A DNA stretch of 64,000 nucleotides. It comes from Linnemannia hyalina (Eukaryota; Mortierellomycota; Mortierellomycetes; Mortierellales; Mortierellaceae). The stretch lies in the NCBI GenBank assembly GCA_019671135.1, contig JAHRHY010000008.1, positions 1,054,001 through 1,118,000 on the forward strand, in the 5' to 3' direction. Below the pieces are notes generated by a model. That model saw only the letters and a list, made by a program, of their open reading frames with translations. It was not told the DNA's origin and did not search any database. The stretch's first letter is position 1, and each line of letters opens with the position of its first letter. The position numbers and the translations under genes are program-made. Below are positions 1-17,260 of this stretch, in pieces.

Positions 1-3000
1 ATGACAACTTGGTGTTCGTGCGCTTGATTACCTTAACGTTTCCTTGCCGCTTAAAGTCAAAGACAGCGAAACTACAGACATATCCTATCCCATCGACATG
101 GACTGTGAACTCCCGGAAAAAGTCAACAATCTTCTCACTGCAATTTGCCAAGCTCAAGCACAGCATCAAGGGCGTCAAGACCAAGCTCATAAACTCCATG
201 AGGAACAACATCGCGTTGTACTCGAAAAGCAGCGCAAATCGTTTCCGGACCTAAGACCAACGGATAAGTAAAATTAGGTGAGACCTATGATATAGAAGTA
301 AATGGAAGGCCAGTGCATGAACAAAAGAATGTACCTCGTCGGTGTGTAGCTTGTCTTCCCACTCGCTGGGCATGTAGTGGGTATGCTCAACAACTCCTCG
401 AATCAAAAGTTCCGGGTCAAAACTCTCTGTTTGATCTGGGATCATGCCTCGACTCACAGCCATGATGGTTCCAAAGAGTCCCAGATAGAAGAACACGGTC
501 CTGTCTGTAGTAATCTCCAGTCCCAGGAGCAACTCTTGGTCGAAAATCGTAATCAAGGCGAGAACAGCCGCAAAAGATCCAGAGACAAATGCAACAAATC
601 TATCGACAGGATGAGGTAGGCGATCAATATCTACAAGAGCGAATAAATAGTATTATATGTAGAGAAAAAAAAAGCAAACCCACCTGCAGAGCAAGATCGT
701 CTTCTCCTTGGGGAATTGATTAATGTACTTCAACGCCAGTGGGTAACTTGCATTGATCCTAGCCTCAAATAGGTGAGGAAGCTCATTAAACTCCTTGAAC
801 TTCCATTTCGCCACCGGTGTATATTGTCTGGTGCCGATCGAGCTTGGGTTCTTGTGATACTCCTAGAAGTGCTCGAAGAGGCGAGTGAGCCGCACGATTC
901 AAACGAAGACGAGCATTGAGTTACAGCAATACACATAAAAAGTAGATATGCGTTTTACCTCAAAATACCGAAAGAAAAAGTAAAGCGTGAGGTAAATAGA
1001 AATGAACGGCGAAAAGAGCAACGTTGCAAGACCCATGAACTGAAATCGTCTTCTCAATCTATAACAATTCACGGACAAAAGTGGCATCATTAGCTTCTGA
1101 TCTCTTGTCCCTGTCGTTATAGCCTTTACATCAAGTATTAAGATCCACCCAGGACCTACCCGTCGACAAGTTCAGTCCTGCGAGTGTCCTTAAGGAATCG
1201 CTTTCGGATTTGTCCGCGTTCGTCAAAAACGTAGCCCAAAATACAGAAACTTAGACTCCACTCCAGAATCCGCGTGAGAATAGTCCGGTTGTGCATCATC
1301 GGCACAGGTATCGAAAGGTCAATCAAGTCTTTGTTAAACATGGCAATCATAAAGTTCTCCCTGCGCATGATTCTGTTGGCGATGTCATGCGCATTGAGTC
1401 GTTGTGTGTCTGTTGTTTGGATCGTAGCCGTTGTTGAGGTATTGGGGTTGTTGTCACGGATCTTCATTATTCTTGCCGCCACCTCATGCCACGAAACGGT
1501 CTGGATATCTTCCTAAGAAGGTTAGGCAAACAAGAGGGTTAGTTTCGTGTACTTCTTTATAGCAGAGCTGTACCGCTTGACTATGTTTTAGCGCTTACAT
1601 CAGGGATCTGTAGCAGATACGTGAAAAAGTTGCGCATGTCCACCATTTCGGGCACGTCGTAGATGAGTCGAGTCAACTGACCGATCCAAAACGTCGCAAA
1701 GAGCAGGAGCACGATGAAGGTGCCTGTTGATAGCCTACAAAAAGGGAGACGGTAAATGAAGAGGGGGCAGAAAACTATCAGGGATCGAACTCATGCTCAG
1801 AATCATCGAGCAGCTCTGTTCGCAAGCAGAGCTTATGTCGCTCACAATTGGCAGTTCGAAAAGGAGAGCGTTCGGAACTTACCTGTGGACACATTGTGGG
1901 ATGATGACCTCACTGAGGTGTCTCGAGTGCCTTAACCGAGGGTAGTCCACGCAGCCGATCAGGTAGGTTGCAAACCCGATAACAAAAGCAAACGTCCTAA
2001 AAAATGAAGGCAAAGGTCAGAGAAGGTTCAAACCGACATCAACTCAAATGCTCAGGATTGAGCACGACACTCTGACACACTTACAGTAGATTCAAGCACC
2101 GCTCGAGTAGAATGGTGTACATGCCCTTTCCAACATAGTAGTTGTAGACCTACAAGGAAAGAGAGGGAAAACATGTTAGGTTCCATAATGAGGGCTTACA
2201 GTAGCAGTTTGCTCATAGATGCATGTATAAGAAAGATATCCTGTGTTCATCGAACTTACTCGGGCTAAAAAGTTGTCCAGGTTTTCGACATTCACCCATT
2301 TCCACATGGCCAGTTCCGCAGCATTCATTCCTGGTCGCTTGTACTGAAGTCTGCGTCGAGCCCTGTCGCCAAAGTTCCAGTACCCTGTCGAGTCGTTCTC
2401 GTCTTGGTGCTGCTGGTTCATCTCTATCATGAGCGACGCTGGTGCTTCATGGTCCGTGCCAATGTCAACATTGGGTCGTAGTATTGAAGGGTTATTGTGA
2501 TGACTCCTGGCGTTGCTGTTGCTTGGCCTGTTGAGTGAAAATGGGCCGGAGGTCAAAGGGTGGTTGCCTTGGAAGTATGCATTATTACCGCGCCTCCCTC
2601 CGTCCGAGGAGTGCGTACTGCTTGATGCTTCTCCTACCCCAGCATAAAGAAGATTTCGCCGAGAGGATGCATCGGGATCGGCTTCCTCGTTCTCGTCGTT
2701 GTCTTCCTCTTGACTGTCGTGGTGACGATAGTGCTGGCGGTACTGATGGTGGTGTTCGTGGTCGTACTCCTCTTGGTCGAGGTTGTCTTGAAAGTTCGAC
2801 AGTCTAGGTTGATGACTGTATTGGTCCAGGTCCTCTTGGTCATAGCCTTCTTGCTCTTGAAGGTGGTTGTCAGTCAGTGCTTGCTCAAAGACACTAGACC
2901 CATACTGACTTTGAAAGGTTTGGAGAACGGGGGTGAATAGGGGCATCAAGGGGGGTGGATTATGGGTCGTCGTCGTCGTTGTTGTGGAGCTGGTTGAGAG

Positions 3001-3198
3001 AGGGTTGTTGTTTTTGCTGTTGCTGCTGTCATTGTTCTTGGAGAAGGACGACTGGCGCAGAAAAGAGGAGGAAACAGCTGCAGCACTGGCGGAGGCCGAG
3101 TCCTGAGGACGGTAAGGGTTGAATGAGTCGTTGTTGTTGGCAGTGTTGTCGTGTGTGTCTCCTGTGGAGGTGTTGTTGTACGGCGAGTGTCTATGCAT
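1..3198 (-). CDS. ATG9: Autophagy-related protein 9 (partial, C-terminal end beyond the left edge)
   Basis: ATG9 is the multi-pass lipid scramblase of autophagy vesicles, which supplies membrane to the growing phagophore with Atg2 and Atg18. The start is the ATG at 3196-3198. Exon 1 (2260-3198) encodes a 313-residue disordered N-terminus rich in Ser, Asn, Gln, His and acidic residues. The conserved core then follows over several short exons (2085-2149, 1883-1996 and onward). Family hallmarks are visible in order: [17 protein letters not shown], the first transmembrane stretch [116 protein letters not shown] and, nearest the edge, [21 protein letters not shown] donor near position 34 shows that at least one more exon lies outside. 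The N-terminus is long and of low complexity compared with the conserved core. It is divergent from SET9, with about 1 kb between the start codons. Confidence 0.95.
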
Positions 3199-4216
3199 GG
3201 CGGGAGTCTAGTAGGGAGTGGGAATGAAAGGGAGGAAGGACGGAGGGTGAATGTGAAGAAGAGGGAAAAGAAAGAAAGGCAAAAGGTCAAGTTGACGTGG
3301 CTCTCCTTGGCGAAAGAAAAGGCAAGTGACTGCCGTCCAATGGTGGTGATGCTTTTGTAAAAAAATGGTGGCAAAGACACTTTTGACTGGTTGGCCACTC
3401 ACGCACCGCTGCTATTCTTCTCTTCAAGTACGCGCTGAAGAATAGAAAAAAAAACCAGTGCATTTCACTTCCAAACAATAAGCAGAGAACATGGTTGACG
3501 CGATTTTTATCCGGGGTGTGGTATTCCTTGAAAGAGTGGCATCCAAGGAGCAATCCCTTGTTTTTTCTGTCGTGTGTTGGTGTGGTGTGGTGTGGTGTGG
3601 TGTGTTGTGTGCCCCTTCCTTGTGTGAGCGAGCGGCAATTGTAACACACACACACACACACAAAAAGGCTCGAAATGAAAAAAAAATTCAATTTCCAGTA
3701 TTATTTTTTTTATTCAAATAGCGGTTCTCACTTTTTCGTTTCTTTCTCCGGTCAACCACAGGACATCGACAACAACAACAACAACATCCTTCCCCTGCCT
3801 CACCTCACCTCACCAAGAGACAACAACAACAACACCAACGACGACAACTATCGCCCGAACAGGAGGAACATAACCCGTTCCAACTCCTCGTCGTTTTTTT
3901 CTTCCTCTTAAAGAACTCCACGATTCTGATGCACCGAGCGACAAGAAAAAAAAAATAACAATCAACAATCAACAATCAACCAGACGTGAACACACCAACA
4001 ACACAACAACCCAAGCTGTGTTGACATCCCTCTGCTCGCGTGCGGGAGACAAGCGTGTATTTCGGTGCAGTCGACCGAGCAATCCTGTGCCCTGTTGATC
4101 GGGACGACCGAAACGCACACACATACTCAAAACACACGACATTCAATAACAGCCCACATATTAACAACAACAACAACAACAACAAAGGAATCGGATCCTA
4201 CTGGACGTGATTCACA
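3199..4216. promoter_or_regulatory. Divergent intergenic region between ATG9 and SET9
   Basis: This 1,018-bp stretch separates the start codons of ATG9 (minus) and SET9 (plus), so it must hold both promoters and 5' leaders. It contains a pentamer repeat, an (AC)n tract, poly-T runs and, close to the SET9 start, CAA-rich leader sequence. I see no convincing TATA box and no protein gene. The ORFs here are low-complexity by-products. Confidence 0.6.
3579..3603. repeat. (GGTGT)5 pentamer tandem repeat
   Basis: Five perfect head-to-tail copies of GGTGT lie in the ATG9/SET9 intergenic region. They are followed 40 bp later by an (AC)9 tract at 3644-3662. Confidence 0.9.
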
Positions 4217-7200
4217 ATGGACCTGCAGACGCTTTCAACGCTCGACGATCTCTTGTCCGATGTCCTGCTCGACGGAATCCACCTCTGGTTCCAGACCCAC
4301 AAGATGAGCAAGGACTACCGGTCGACTAGTATTCCACCTGGCAAGATCCTCGACATCATTCAGCGCAAGGTCATTTTTGAGCGAAAACTCCCCGAGGCTG
4401 TCAAGGAGTTGCTCGGGTAAGTGCGAGCCAAGGATTGTTGTGCTATATGTTCTTTCGACTTACCTGGGTTGCAAGCAAATCGTCGTATTATTAACTGTGG
4501 TATCCGCTCATATGTTTTCTTAGACTTGAACCTATCAAGAACATGTTCACAAAGGAAAAGGAGATTCAGGATTTCGGCACGTACGTTTATTTTGCAAAGG
4601 ACGCGTTGTATAGAACGACATTGATTTCAATTGAGATTCAACGATTACTCAGCGGCAATAACCAACATCATCATCTTCACCCCTGAACAACTATGCCCCC
4701 CACCTGATAGGCATGCGCGGAGATACCTCAGCATATATCTCCCCTCCGCAGGATTTGAGATCTCGCAGACAGATCGCTATTCGGCCGTCACTAACAAGTC
4801 CGAGGCATGTGTGATTGCTAACCGGTCTTTCGAAGCTGGGGACGAGCTCCGCTACTGTGCTGGTACGATCGCCAACTTGACCGAGCAGGAGGAGAAGGAT
4901 CTTGAGACGAAAACCAGCGACTTTAGTGTCATCAAGACAAGTAGACGCGGAACTTGCCTCTTCCTAGGGCCAGCGCGGTTTGTCAATGTAAGTTTTTATT
5001 GATTTGATTCTTGGCCTTGGATCACAGCGCTTCGATTTTCACTGCATGCTGACGCTTGTACCCTTTTTTTTTAATTTCATTAACGCGTCCATCCTTGACA
5101 GCACGACTGCGACCCCAATTGCAGCTTTATGTCTGCTGGCTCTAGTGCCATCTACTTCAAGGTCCAAAAACCCATCAGTGTGAACGACGAGATCACAACG
5201 CATTACGGAGACAACTATTTTGGTGTTGACAACCAGGAATGCCTTTGCGCAACTTGCGAAAGGTGAGTGCTGGCAATATTTGCACCTTCATTTACGCGTT
5301 CCAAATCGCATCAAGCATACTAAAGATTGTTTACCTTCTAGGCTTGGACAAGGTGGATATAAGGGTAAAGCCCTTGCAGCAGAAGAGTCGCAGGATGATG
5401 TAGAAACACCTGAACCTGAGCTGGAAGATTCAGGAAGAAGACTTCGTAACCGGCGAGGCAAGCCAAGTAAGCAAAATCATTTGGTATACTCGTGATTTTA
5501 GATTGACAGGAGCTGTACTCAAGTATACTCATATATCTATCCAAAAAACTGCCTCTTACCTAGTCAACTATTATCCAACCTTGATGAAAAGGCCTCGGAA
5601 ATACAAGGAAGATTCAGTGCGACCCTCGACACCCCTGCCACCAGTCGAATCTGACACCATCCCTAGCACCAACACACCTTCCACTCCAAACACGCATGTC
5701 GATCTCGATACCGTTGACAATCAGTACTCGGTTGATAGAAACATGTCGGGAGACATCGGCACAATTGCAGTATCATCTGCGGCGCTCTCAGTTTCTTCAT
5801 CGACAACATCATCCGACGTTCTGACGGCCTCTCTCACTGAGCTGGACAGCACGTTGCTGCAACAGAGCATTGCGTCTCCTGTGCCCCATGTCATGGAGCT
5901 GCAGGTAGAAACCCCTCCACTCAGCTTCTCTGCCTCGTCTTCTGATTCGGACAAGCTTGGTAGTAGTGTCTCCTCAGACCAGCCAGTGGTTATGGAGAGT
6001 ATGCTCAATCAGAACTCAGTCCTGACAAATGCGAAGTCAGACCTGTCACTGCCGACTCAATCACCAACCGTCAACAAACTATCTATGGACGATGACTCTC
6101 CCTTTGTTGAAGACACGCGTTCGCACGACATTCAGTCATTGGAGAATGACTTTCTTTTGAGCGACAAGCCTTCCGCGATTGGCAGTACTTCCTTAATCGA
6201 CAATTCCTCCTTGGTCGATGACACTCCATTGACCAACAATACCTCCACACTCGCGGCCTCCCTCTTGGATAACACGCCTCTTGTAGCTGAGACCCCCACC
6301 GACGTCTCATTTTCGATCGATATCCCTCCCATGATCGATAGTCGTGAGGCGACTCGAACGACTCAACCAGCACCAGAAGGTCCCGAGAGTCTCCTAATGG
6401 ATCCAGTGGAAGCTACTATCAGCTCAACCCAAGCAGTGGACCCAGCTCTTGTCGATATGATGGATATCTTACACCTCTCTACGGCGAGCGATGACCAGGA
6501 ATCAAATCTACAGGATGGGCTCGGACAGCCGCGAGCGATAGAGAAGGAAGCAGGAGAGCATGACGAGGATGACCCTGCCTATAGCGACCAATTCGACGGA
6601 GACTTAAGCGATGCCGGTGTTGACGAGGACATTGTCATGCTCTCGCCTAAGAACTTTCGCATGTCCCTCGATTTTCTCTGTCATACCGGCGCACGTGCTT
6701 CGACGGCCGAAAAGGACAGCAACCAACCGGACCCAACAACCCCATGGAATTACGAATTTCAGGATGGCCGTAGCGATACTACCAACGGAAACTCACGTCG
6801 AGCATCGGTTCAATTGAGTGAGGTCGGGGACGAGATGGGCAAGGTATTCCGAAAAAAGGTTTCCAAGCGCGCCAAAGCAGCAACAGTCGTGTCTGATCCG
6901 GAGCATTGTGTGACCTGCAAAGCCTTCATTCCGGAACACGAGCGCAACGATTCAGACGACTGCCGCCGGTGCTACCGTCACTTTGCCATTTATGGCATTG
7001 CCTGGCCGTCAAGGAGCAGGCATGTCATTGCCGAGCGATATAAAAAAGCCGCCCAGGAAGTAAGTTTTTTATTACGGCTGTGCTTAGTCATACCTTTCAG
7101 TGATCTGACAACACCTTTCAACTTTGGCTATGGTGATTAACATTCATATCTTCCTTGTTGCATAGGAGAGAGATAGGGCCAGGAAGAAGCAGTTGGCTGA

Positions 7201-10200
7201 AGCTTCGCGAGCCGCAGCCAAGGAAGAGGCCAAGGCGAAGCAAGATCATGCCAAGGAGGAGGCTAAGGAAGAGGCCAAGGCAAAGCAGGACAAAGCCAAG
7301 GAGGAGGCCAGGGCGAAGCAAGAGCAGGCCAAGGCTGCGTACAGAGCCCACCTGGAAGAGCAGAGACAGTTGGCCATTCTAAAGATCGCGATGCGGAGGG
7401 ATATGGGACTGCCGCCAATAGAGAAGACCAAACTTGTTCTCAACAAGAAGCGCCGGATGAAGGCATCCAATGCACCCGGGTCCTACAACAACGGGTACTC
7501 TTATCCGGTCGATCCTTCTATGCAGTCGTTTCATTACGAGAGTGTCGTGCCTTCAATGGCGCATGGCGGCATGATCAGTATGAATGGTGAGATGGTCTAC
7601 CCGCAGATGGAGCATCCGCAAGCGACGTATCAGGGAACAACCAACAACCCACCCGGCCCTTACCAGCAAGATTTCTACTATCCTGCCCAGCACGACCACT
7701 CATACGACCATTCGAGCCAGCCCACGATGCTTGTCCATCCGTTCCATTGCGCGCCCTACCTCGTTTTCGTTGATCCCATGGACGACAACCCGAATACTAT
7801 TTGGTGGGTGGCGGTGACTGTGCCACGACATCAAATGGATGAGTCCATGCCTCAGTGCGGTTCAGATCCAGACCTCATTGTCGTTCGATTTCTGGAGGAG
7901 TATGCCTATGCCATCTGCAACATTTCGGGCCTGAAGCTCTTCCACCCGCAAAAGGAGCCGTACACAAGCTATGCCGAAAGAGGTCCCCTTTTCTTCAAGA
8001 TCCCATGCGTAAAGCGGGCGCTCGCGTTCTTGAATGAGGGTTACATTCCACCACGTCTCCCCTGGAAGAACATGTCTTTTGTCGGGCAGATGAGCTTATC
8101 TGACACTGACAAGGCCATCCTGGATTTCCCACGCAAGACTCTGGAGATGCACAACTTGATGCAGCTTCACCAGCTCCGATGCAAGTATCAACAATCCATT
8201 CAACATCTACAACACATGCGGAACAACAACTCGATCGATCCTTTCGCCATCCAAGAGCATGAGCAGCGACTGGATCAGGAATACCTACATAAGGAGGAGC
8301 AGCTTCGGTGTGAGATGCAGCAGATCGAAGGTCCCATGGAGGATTACCAGGCGACCTCGATTATTATGGTGAAGCGATTCGCCCTCTCGTTCATGAACGA
8401 CACTAGCATGGATATTCAACACGTTCAAGTCCAGCAACAGCCGCCACCCGCCACAAAAGCCAAACGCGCACGGAAACCGAAGTCCTCCAGCCAACGTGAC
8501 GACGCTCATGGCCCTATTGAACCGAGACCGGCGAGCCAGAGCAAGGACCTATCACCACCAAAACCGCTGGGGGAGCCCCTAGAATCCAGCGACGTCAGCA
8601 ACCCCAAGTCCAAGAAACGTCGAGGTCCATCAAAGAGGCAGCTCCAGATAGACCTCCAGCTTTCGGAGCATGCCCAGCTTCTTGAAGCTGCCAATATGGG
8701 ACTGCATTCTTTCAAGGCGGCCGATGGAACAGTGTTCACCCTTGCGAACGTCGCGCCAGTCCAAGTCGATTCGTCCACCGCAGCATCCAAGAGGAATTCG
8801 ACTGGACCCAAGCCTAGAGTCGACAGTATGGACCCCACAATTCAACTCGCCTCGAGCATGTCAGCAGTAGAGGCAACGGCGACGACGACGACGACGGTAC
8901 CCAAGGCGCGGAGACGACGACAGACAGTGGATGTAGGTCTTTCAGACCGTCCTGTCCTCTTACCTACGATGACACTGCCACGCTCTATCTCACTCGAGCC
9001 TGTAGCCCACCAACTCGTTGTTACAGATTCCTCCTCTCGCTTTGCTTCCTTGCCAGGCCTTCTCATGACCAATAACAGCAAAGGTCGATTATCTTCAACA
9101 TGGGACATGTCTGGTTGCGAGTACAGCTTGACGGAGAGCAGGGTTATTGAGGGTCGCTACAATTGTATCGAGATCACAAATCACCCGGCTAGAACGGTTT
9201 TTCATGGAAAACCTCAGGATGGCGACGCGTTTCTCCTTGATTCTGACGACGTCGTTGGAGTGAGTACGCCAGCCTCGTCAGACTCAACCGAAACGGATGT
9301 ATCGCTTGCCCCCGGAGGAAGTCCTGAACCGACTGCAACATTGAGAAAGGCTAGGAGGATGGGGAAGACTAACAGGGAGGATGCATATTGGAACGAGTGC
9401 GATAGGGCGGAGGCAGATGGCGGAGGAATCGACACTATCGATAATCGCTCAATATCCGACACCTTTGGCGCGAGCGAATTGTCTTCCTTAATGCCATCCA
9501 CCAGATCTTCTTCTCTAGGTGCAGGTGATCAGGATATCGATGTGCTGAGTTACTATGATGATCAGGTGTCCAGCTCCAAGGGCGCCCAGGATGACGAGGC
9601 CCAGTTTATCGACATCGAGAGCTTGACGCCTGCCGACCACGAGGCCCTCGAACTATTGACGCCTGCCGCTCGTGAAGCGCTCGAGGGACTGAGCCTTTTG
9701 CTGTCGAAAAGTCCCGACTTTGTCGCTTCGTCTACGCCTGCACCTCGACAGGCTCCTCCTATGGCTGTATGGGACCACGCTGTAGCGCATCGGGACGGAG
9801 CCAGCGCCATGGAAAGCTCGAGCTCAGCCGACACACCAAAACGTGCTCCCAAGAAGAGAGGTACCAAGAAGAGTCGAGCTACCTTCACGCCGTCTAACGC
9901 AAGCCCATCGACGACATCAACAACAGCATTGCCACCACCACCGGAACTCAAGACCACCCAGAGTATTTCGGAACAAGATACCGCCGTCTCGGAAGTCGGC
10001 CAAGTTCAGAGTCGATCCCGAAAGGCACAACCTGGAAAGTCACGTAGAGCTTCATCATCTAAGGCGAAGGTGACTATGAGTGGAGTCAAGCGTCAGAGCT
10101 CTTCGACAGGTGCGGGTGGAGACGTGGACAAGGGATTAATTGTTGCACAAGAGAGGCGAGCCTTTACCAGCAGAAGCAAGAAGATCGCCGTCAAGGAATG

Positions 10201-12397
10201 GATCGAAGGGCGAGCAGGATCACCCAAGGATCCTCAGGAGGTGGAGTCTACTCGACGACAGTGGAAGAAGAAGAGCCGCAAGGGACGCGAAGCCTCGGTC
10301 CAGGATGAGTCTTCTCAGGTCAGTAGCTCTGCAGGATTCACGGTGACTAACCTCCAAGGCGCGATGACGACGGAGTTGAACAAGTATCCAAGAACCACTC
10401 CTGTACCACCTTTGCTGGAGGCGGACGACTCGAGGGCCTCGCCTTCAGCATCATCGTCATCGTCTTGTCCCGCCACAGAGTCACCCGAGCCATCTTCGAG
10501 CTTTTCAGCCGTCGATGTCGCCGACAACAAGGAGCTCCAGTCTCTGAGGCAGTGGAGTATCAAAGGCGGAATCATTGGGTTTGACATTGATTCGAGTGTC
10601 CGATCCGTCCGGTCTCGGAACAGGAGCGGTGAGTCACCCGTTCCGGATGTCGGGAAGCATTCTGGTGTTCCCAACCCAACAAGAAGCAGTCAGGCTAGCA
10701 AGCCACGCGTCGTTGATGGAGAGGTGGATGGGGTCAAGAGCAGGCCTCGAAAGCGCAGGAGGCCGACTGTTGATGAGGAAGCGGCTCAGAGTATCCCCGA
10801 GACCAAGTCCACAGTGATCGGCGACGATTCCACCTTGACAGACAATGCTGAGCTGGGCGAGCGCGAGACAGTTGCAAGACCAGGGGTGACCTCTAAGGCA
10901 GAGCCTTCGGCCTTGGAGACTGTGGAGGACAAGCAGACGAGCGATGATTCTCTTGCGGCTGTCGCTGTGGGCACGGTCGATACACAAGAAGACCTTTCGT
11001 CACCCCTCGATGCTGGAATTGAGGAGAGCAGAGTCATAACAGGAAAGGTGACTTCTTCAAAGAAAGAACCTGCGTTAGTGATGGTCAAGTTTACTCTTGC
11101 AAAGGCAGATTCGGACAAGGAAGGTACGGTGGCGTCACAGGACCAACTAGCTGTGACCGAGGGCTCAGGAACGTCTACGGAGTCGTCTTTGTCGATCGTG
11201 GTGCCTAAGAAGCGATCGAGGAAGAGGACGGCGGAGGTACCAGATGATCCACTTGTTCAGCAGCCCATGGCGATGTCTACTCGCAAGCGCTCTATTCAGG
11301 ACGCCGCAGATGTGGGGTTGGCAGTTGAGGATGAGTCGACAGTGACTAGATCTGCGGTCCAGGGGATGGAAGATGAAGCGGAGGCTGCCTCTGAAGCTGT
11401 TGTTGGCGCAACGGCGACGAAGCGTCGTCGTGTTCAGAAGTCGCTCAAGTCGAAGAAGGACGAGTTGCCGTCGGAGAAGGTCGAGGCACCATCGAGGGTA
11501 CCATCGACGAAGGACCAGACACCTTCAGAGCAGGTTGAGGCGCCTATGAAGCAAGTCAAGGCACCATCGAGGAAGGCCAAGGCATTGTCGAAGAGGGATG
11601 AGGCAGCATCGGAAGAGGCGAAGACAACATCGAAGTTAACCAAGGCACCATCGAAGAAGGGTAAGGCAGCATCGAGGAAGGCTAAGGCTCATTCGAAGAA
11701 AGGCAAGGTATTATCGAAGAACGATGAGACAGCAACGGAGGAGGAGGTAGAGGCGGAATATGAGACAGCGCCGGAGGAGATGGAGGAGGAGGAGGAGGAA
11801 GAGAACACTCTAGGACACTCTGAGGAGACGGCTGTCTTGCTGGTGGGAAAGCTCAAGCTCACTAAGAGGCAATCGACGCGTCAGGGTCGAGCACCTGCTG
11901 GCAAACCTGTTGCTTTGGCGACAAAGGGTGCTAGGTCATTTTCTGCTGCTGCCGCAACCACGGTGATGGCTCCCAGGAACAAACGTGACAAACCCGAAAA
12001 GGAGTCAAGGAATTTGGTGAGCCGCCTCATTACACTGGACAACATTGCCGAGAGTCGACTCCGAGACAGGAACAAGGAGGGCAAGTTGCCCAATACGTCG
12101 AGGCCCAAGTTCGAGGTGGGCGACTCTGTCATGGCACCCGGGGAGAACAACATTATGTTTGAGTGCGAGGTCAAGGCCAGACGGGACCACGAGACGCTGC
12201 CAGAGGTGTACGAGTACAAGGTCCATTATGAGGGATATGCACAAAAGTAAGTTATTTGTTGTTGTCGTACTTGATGTATTGCGTGTTAGAAGGATCCGTC
12301 CGAAACAGCCTCAGATTAATTAACCATTGATTTCTGACTTTCTCATCATTTTAGGTACGACGCGTGGGTCGAGGAGAATCAGATGGTCGCAAACTAA
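4217..12397 (+). CDS. SET9: SET9/KMT5-type histone H4-K20 methyltransferase with PWWP-like and chromo-barrel domains in one frame
   Basis: The reading is join(4217-4416, 4524-4580, 4711-4987, 5102-5262, 5342-5466, 5564-7059, 7166-12246, 12355-12397), 7,440 nt, in phase throughout, 2,479 aa. The SET core has LFLGPARFVNHDCDPNC (to residue 185), YGDNYF (213-218) and the post-SET cysteines CLCATC (225-230), the signature of Set9/SUV420 enzymes that methylate histone H4 Lys20. A long Ser/Thr/Asp-rich region follows. Next is a C-x2-C...C-x2-C motif (Cys722-746) with IYGIAWP, also seen in fungal Set9. After a Lys/Glu/Ala repeat helix (about 775-815) comes a PWWP-like segment around Trp985-Trp986 (to about 1070), then basic low-complexity sequence. 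The last 60 residues are a chromo-barrel (FEVGDSV...YKVHYEGYAQKYDAWVEE). The start is the first ATG ahead of the SET exons, in context ACAATGG. The 5' end of exon 6 is ambiguous (5510 also keeps frame). The length is several times that of a usual fungal Set9. Splitting into two genes at 7060-7166 is the main alternative. Confidence 0.8.
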
Positions 12398-12508
12398 AAT
12401 CGCATCTTTCGCTTTCTCATAACATCATACATTTTTTTTCAGTTTTTTTTTTTTACCATCATTGCTATCATAATTCGTTTTTCATTTGTAAATTCACCCA
12501 ACAACCGT

Positions 12509-12514
12509 AATAAA
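12509..12514 (+). terminator. Poly(A) signal AATAAA of SET9
   Basis: AATAAA lies 112 bp after the SET9 stop, in AT-rich sequence. It is only 59 bp from the stop codon of the convergent kinesin gene. Confidence 0.6.
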
Positions 12515-12545
12515 TCGCACCTTTTTTAAGCGAAACTCTTATTAT

Positions 12546-12551
12546 TTTATT
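12546..12551 (-). terminator. Poly(A) signal AATAAA of the kinesin-8 gene
   Basis: TTTATT on the plus strand reads AATAAA on the minus strand, about 22 nt after the kinesin stop. Cleavage would fall near the SET9 poly(A) signal, so the two 3' ends probably overlap or abut. Confidence 0.5.
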
Positions 12552-12572
12552 ACAACGAAAGGAAAATCTATT

Positions 12573-17260
<4,688 letters not shown>

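Noticed and set aside
1785..1865. tRNA-like hairpin on the minus strand (AGCTCTG...CAGAGCT stem followed by a GTTCGATCCC-like box)
   Set aside because: It lies in an ATG9 intron. The supposed T-stem does not pair and the loop has 8 rather than 7 bases, so I do not call a tRNA.
7193..12250. A separate 1,685-codon gene downstream of SET9
   Set aside because: It has no ATG near its start, begins directly after a good in-phase acceptor and is best read as SET9 exon 7. The two-gene option is kept as a finding.
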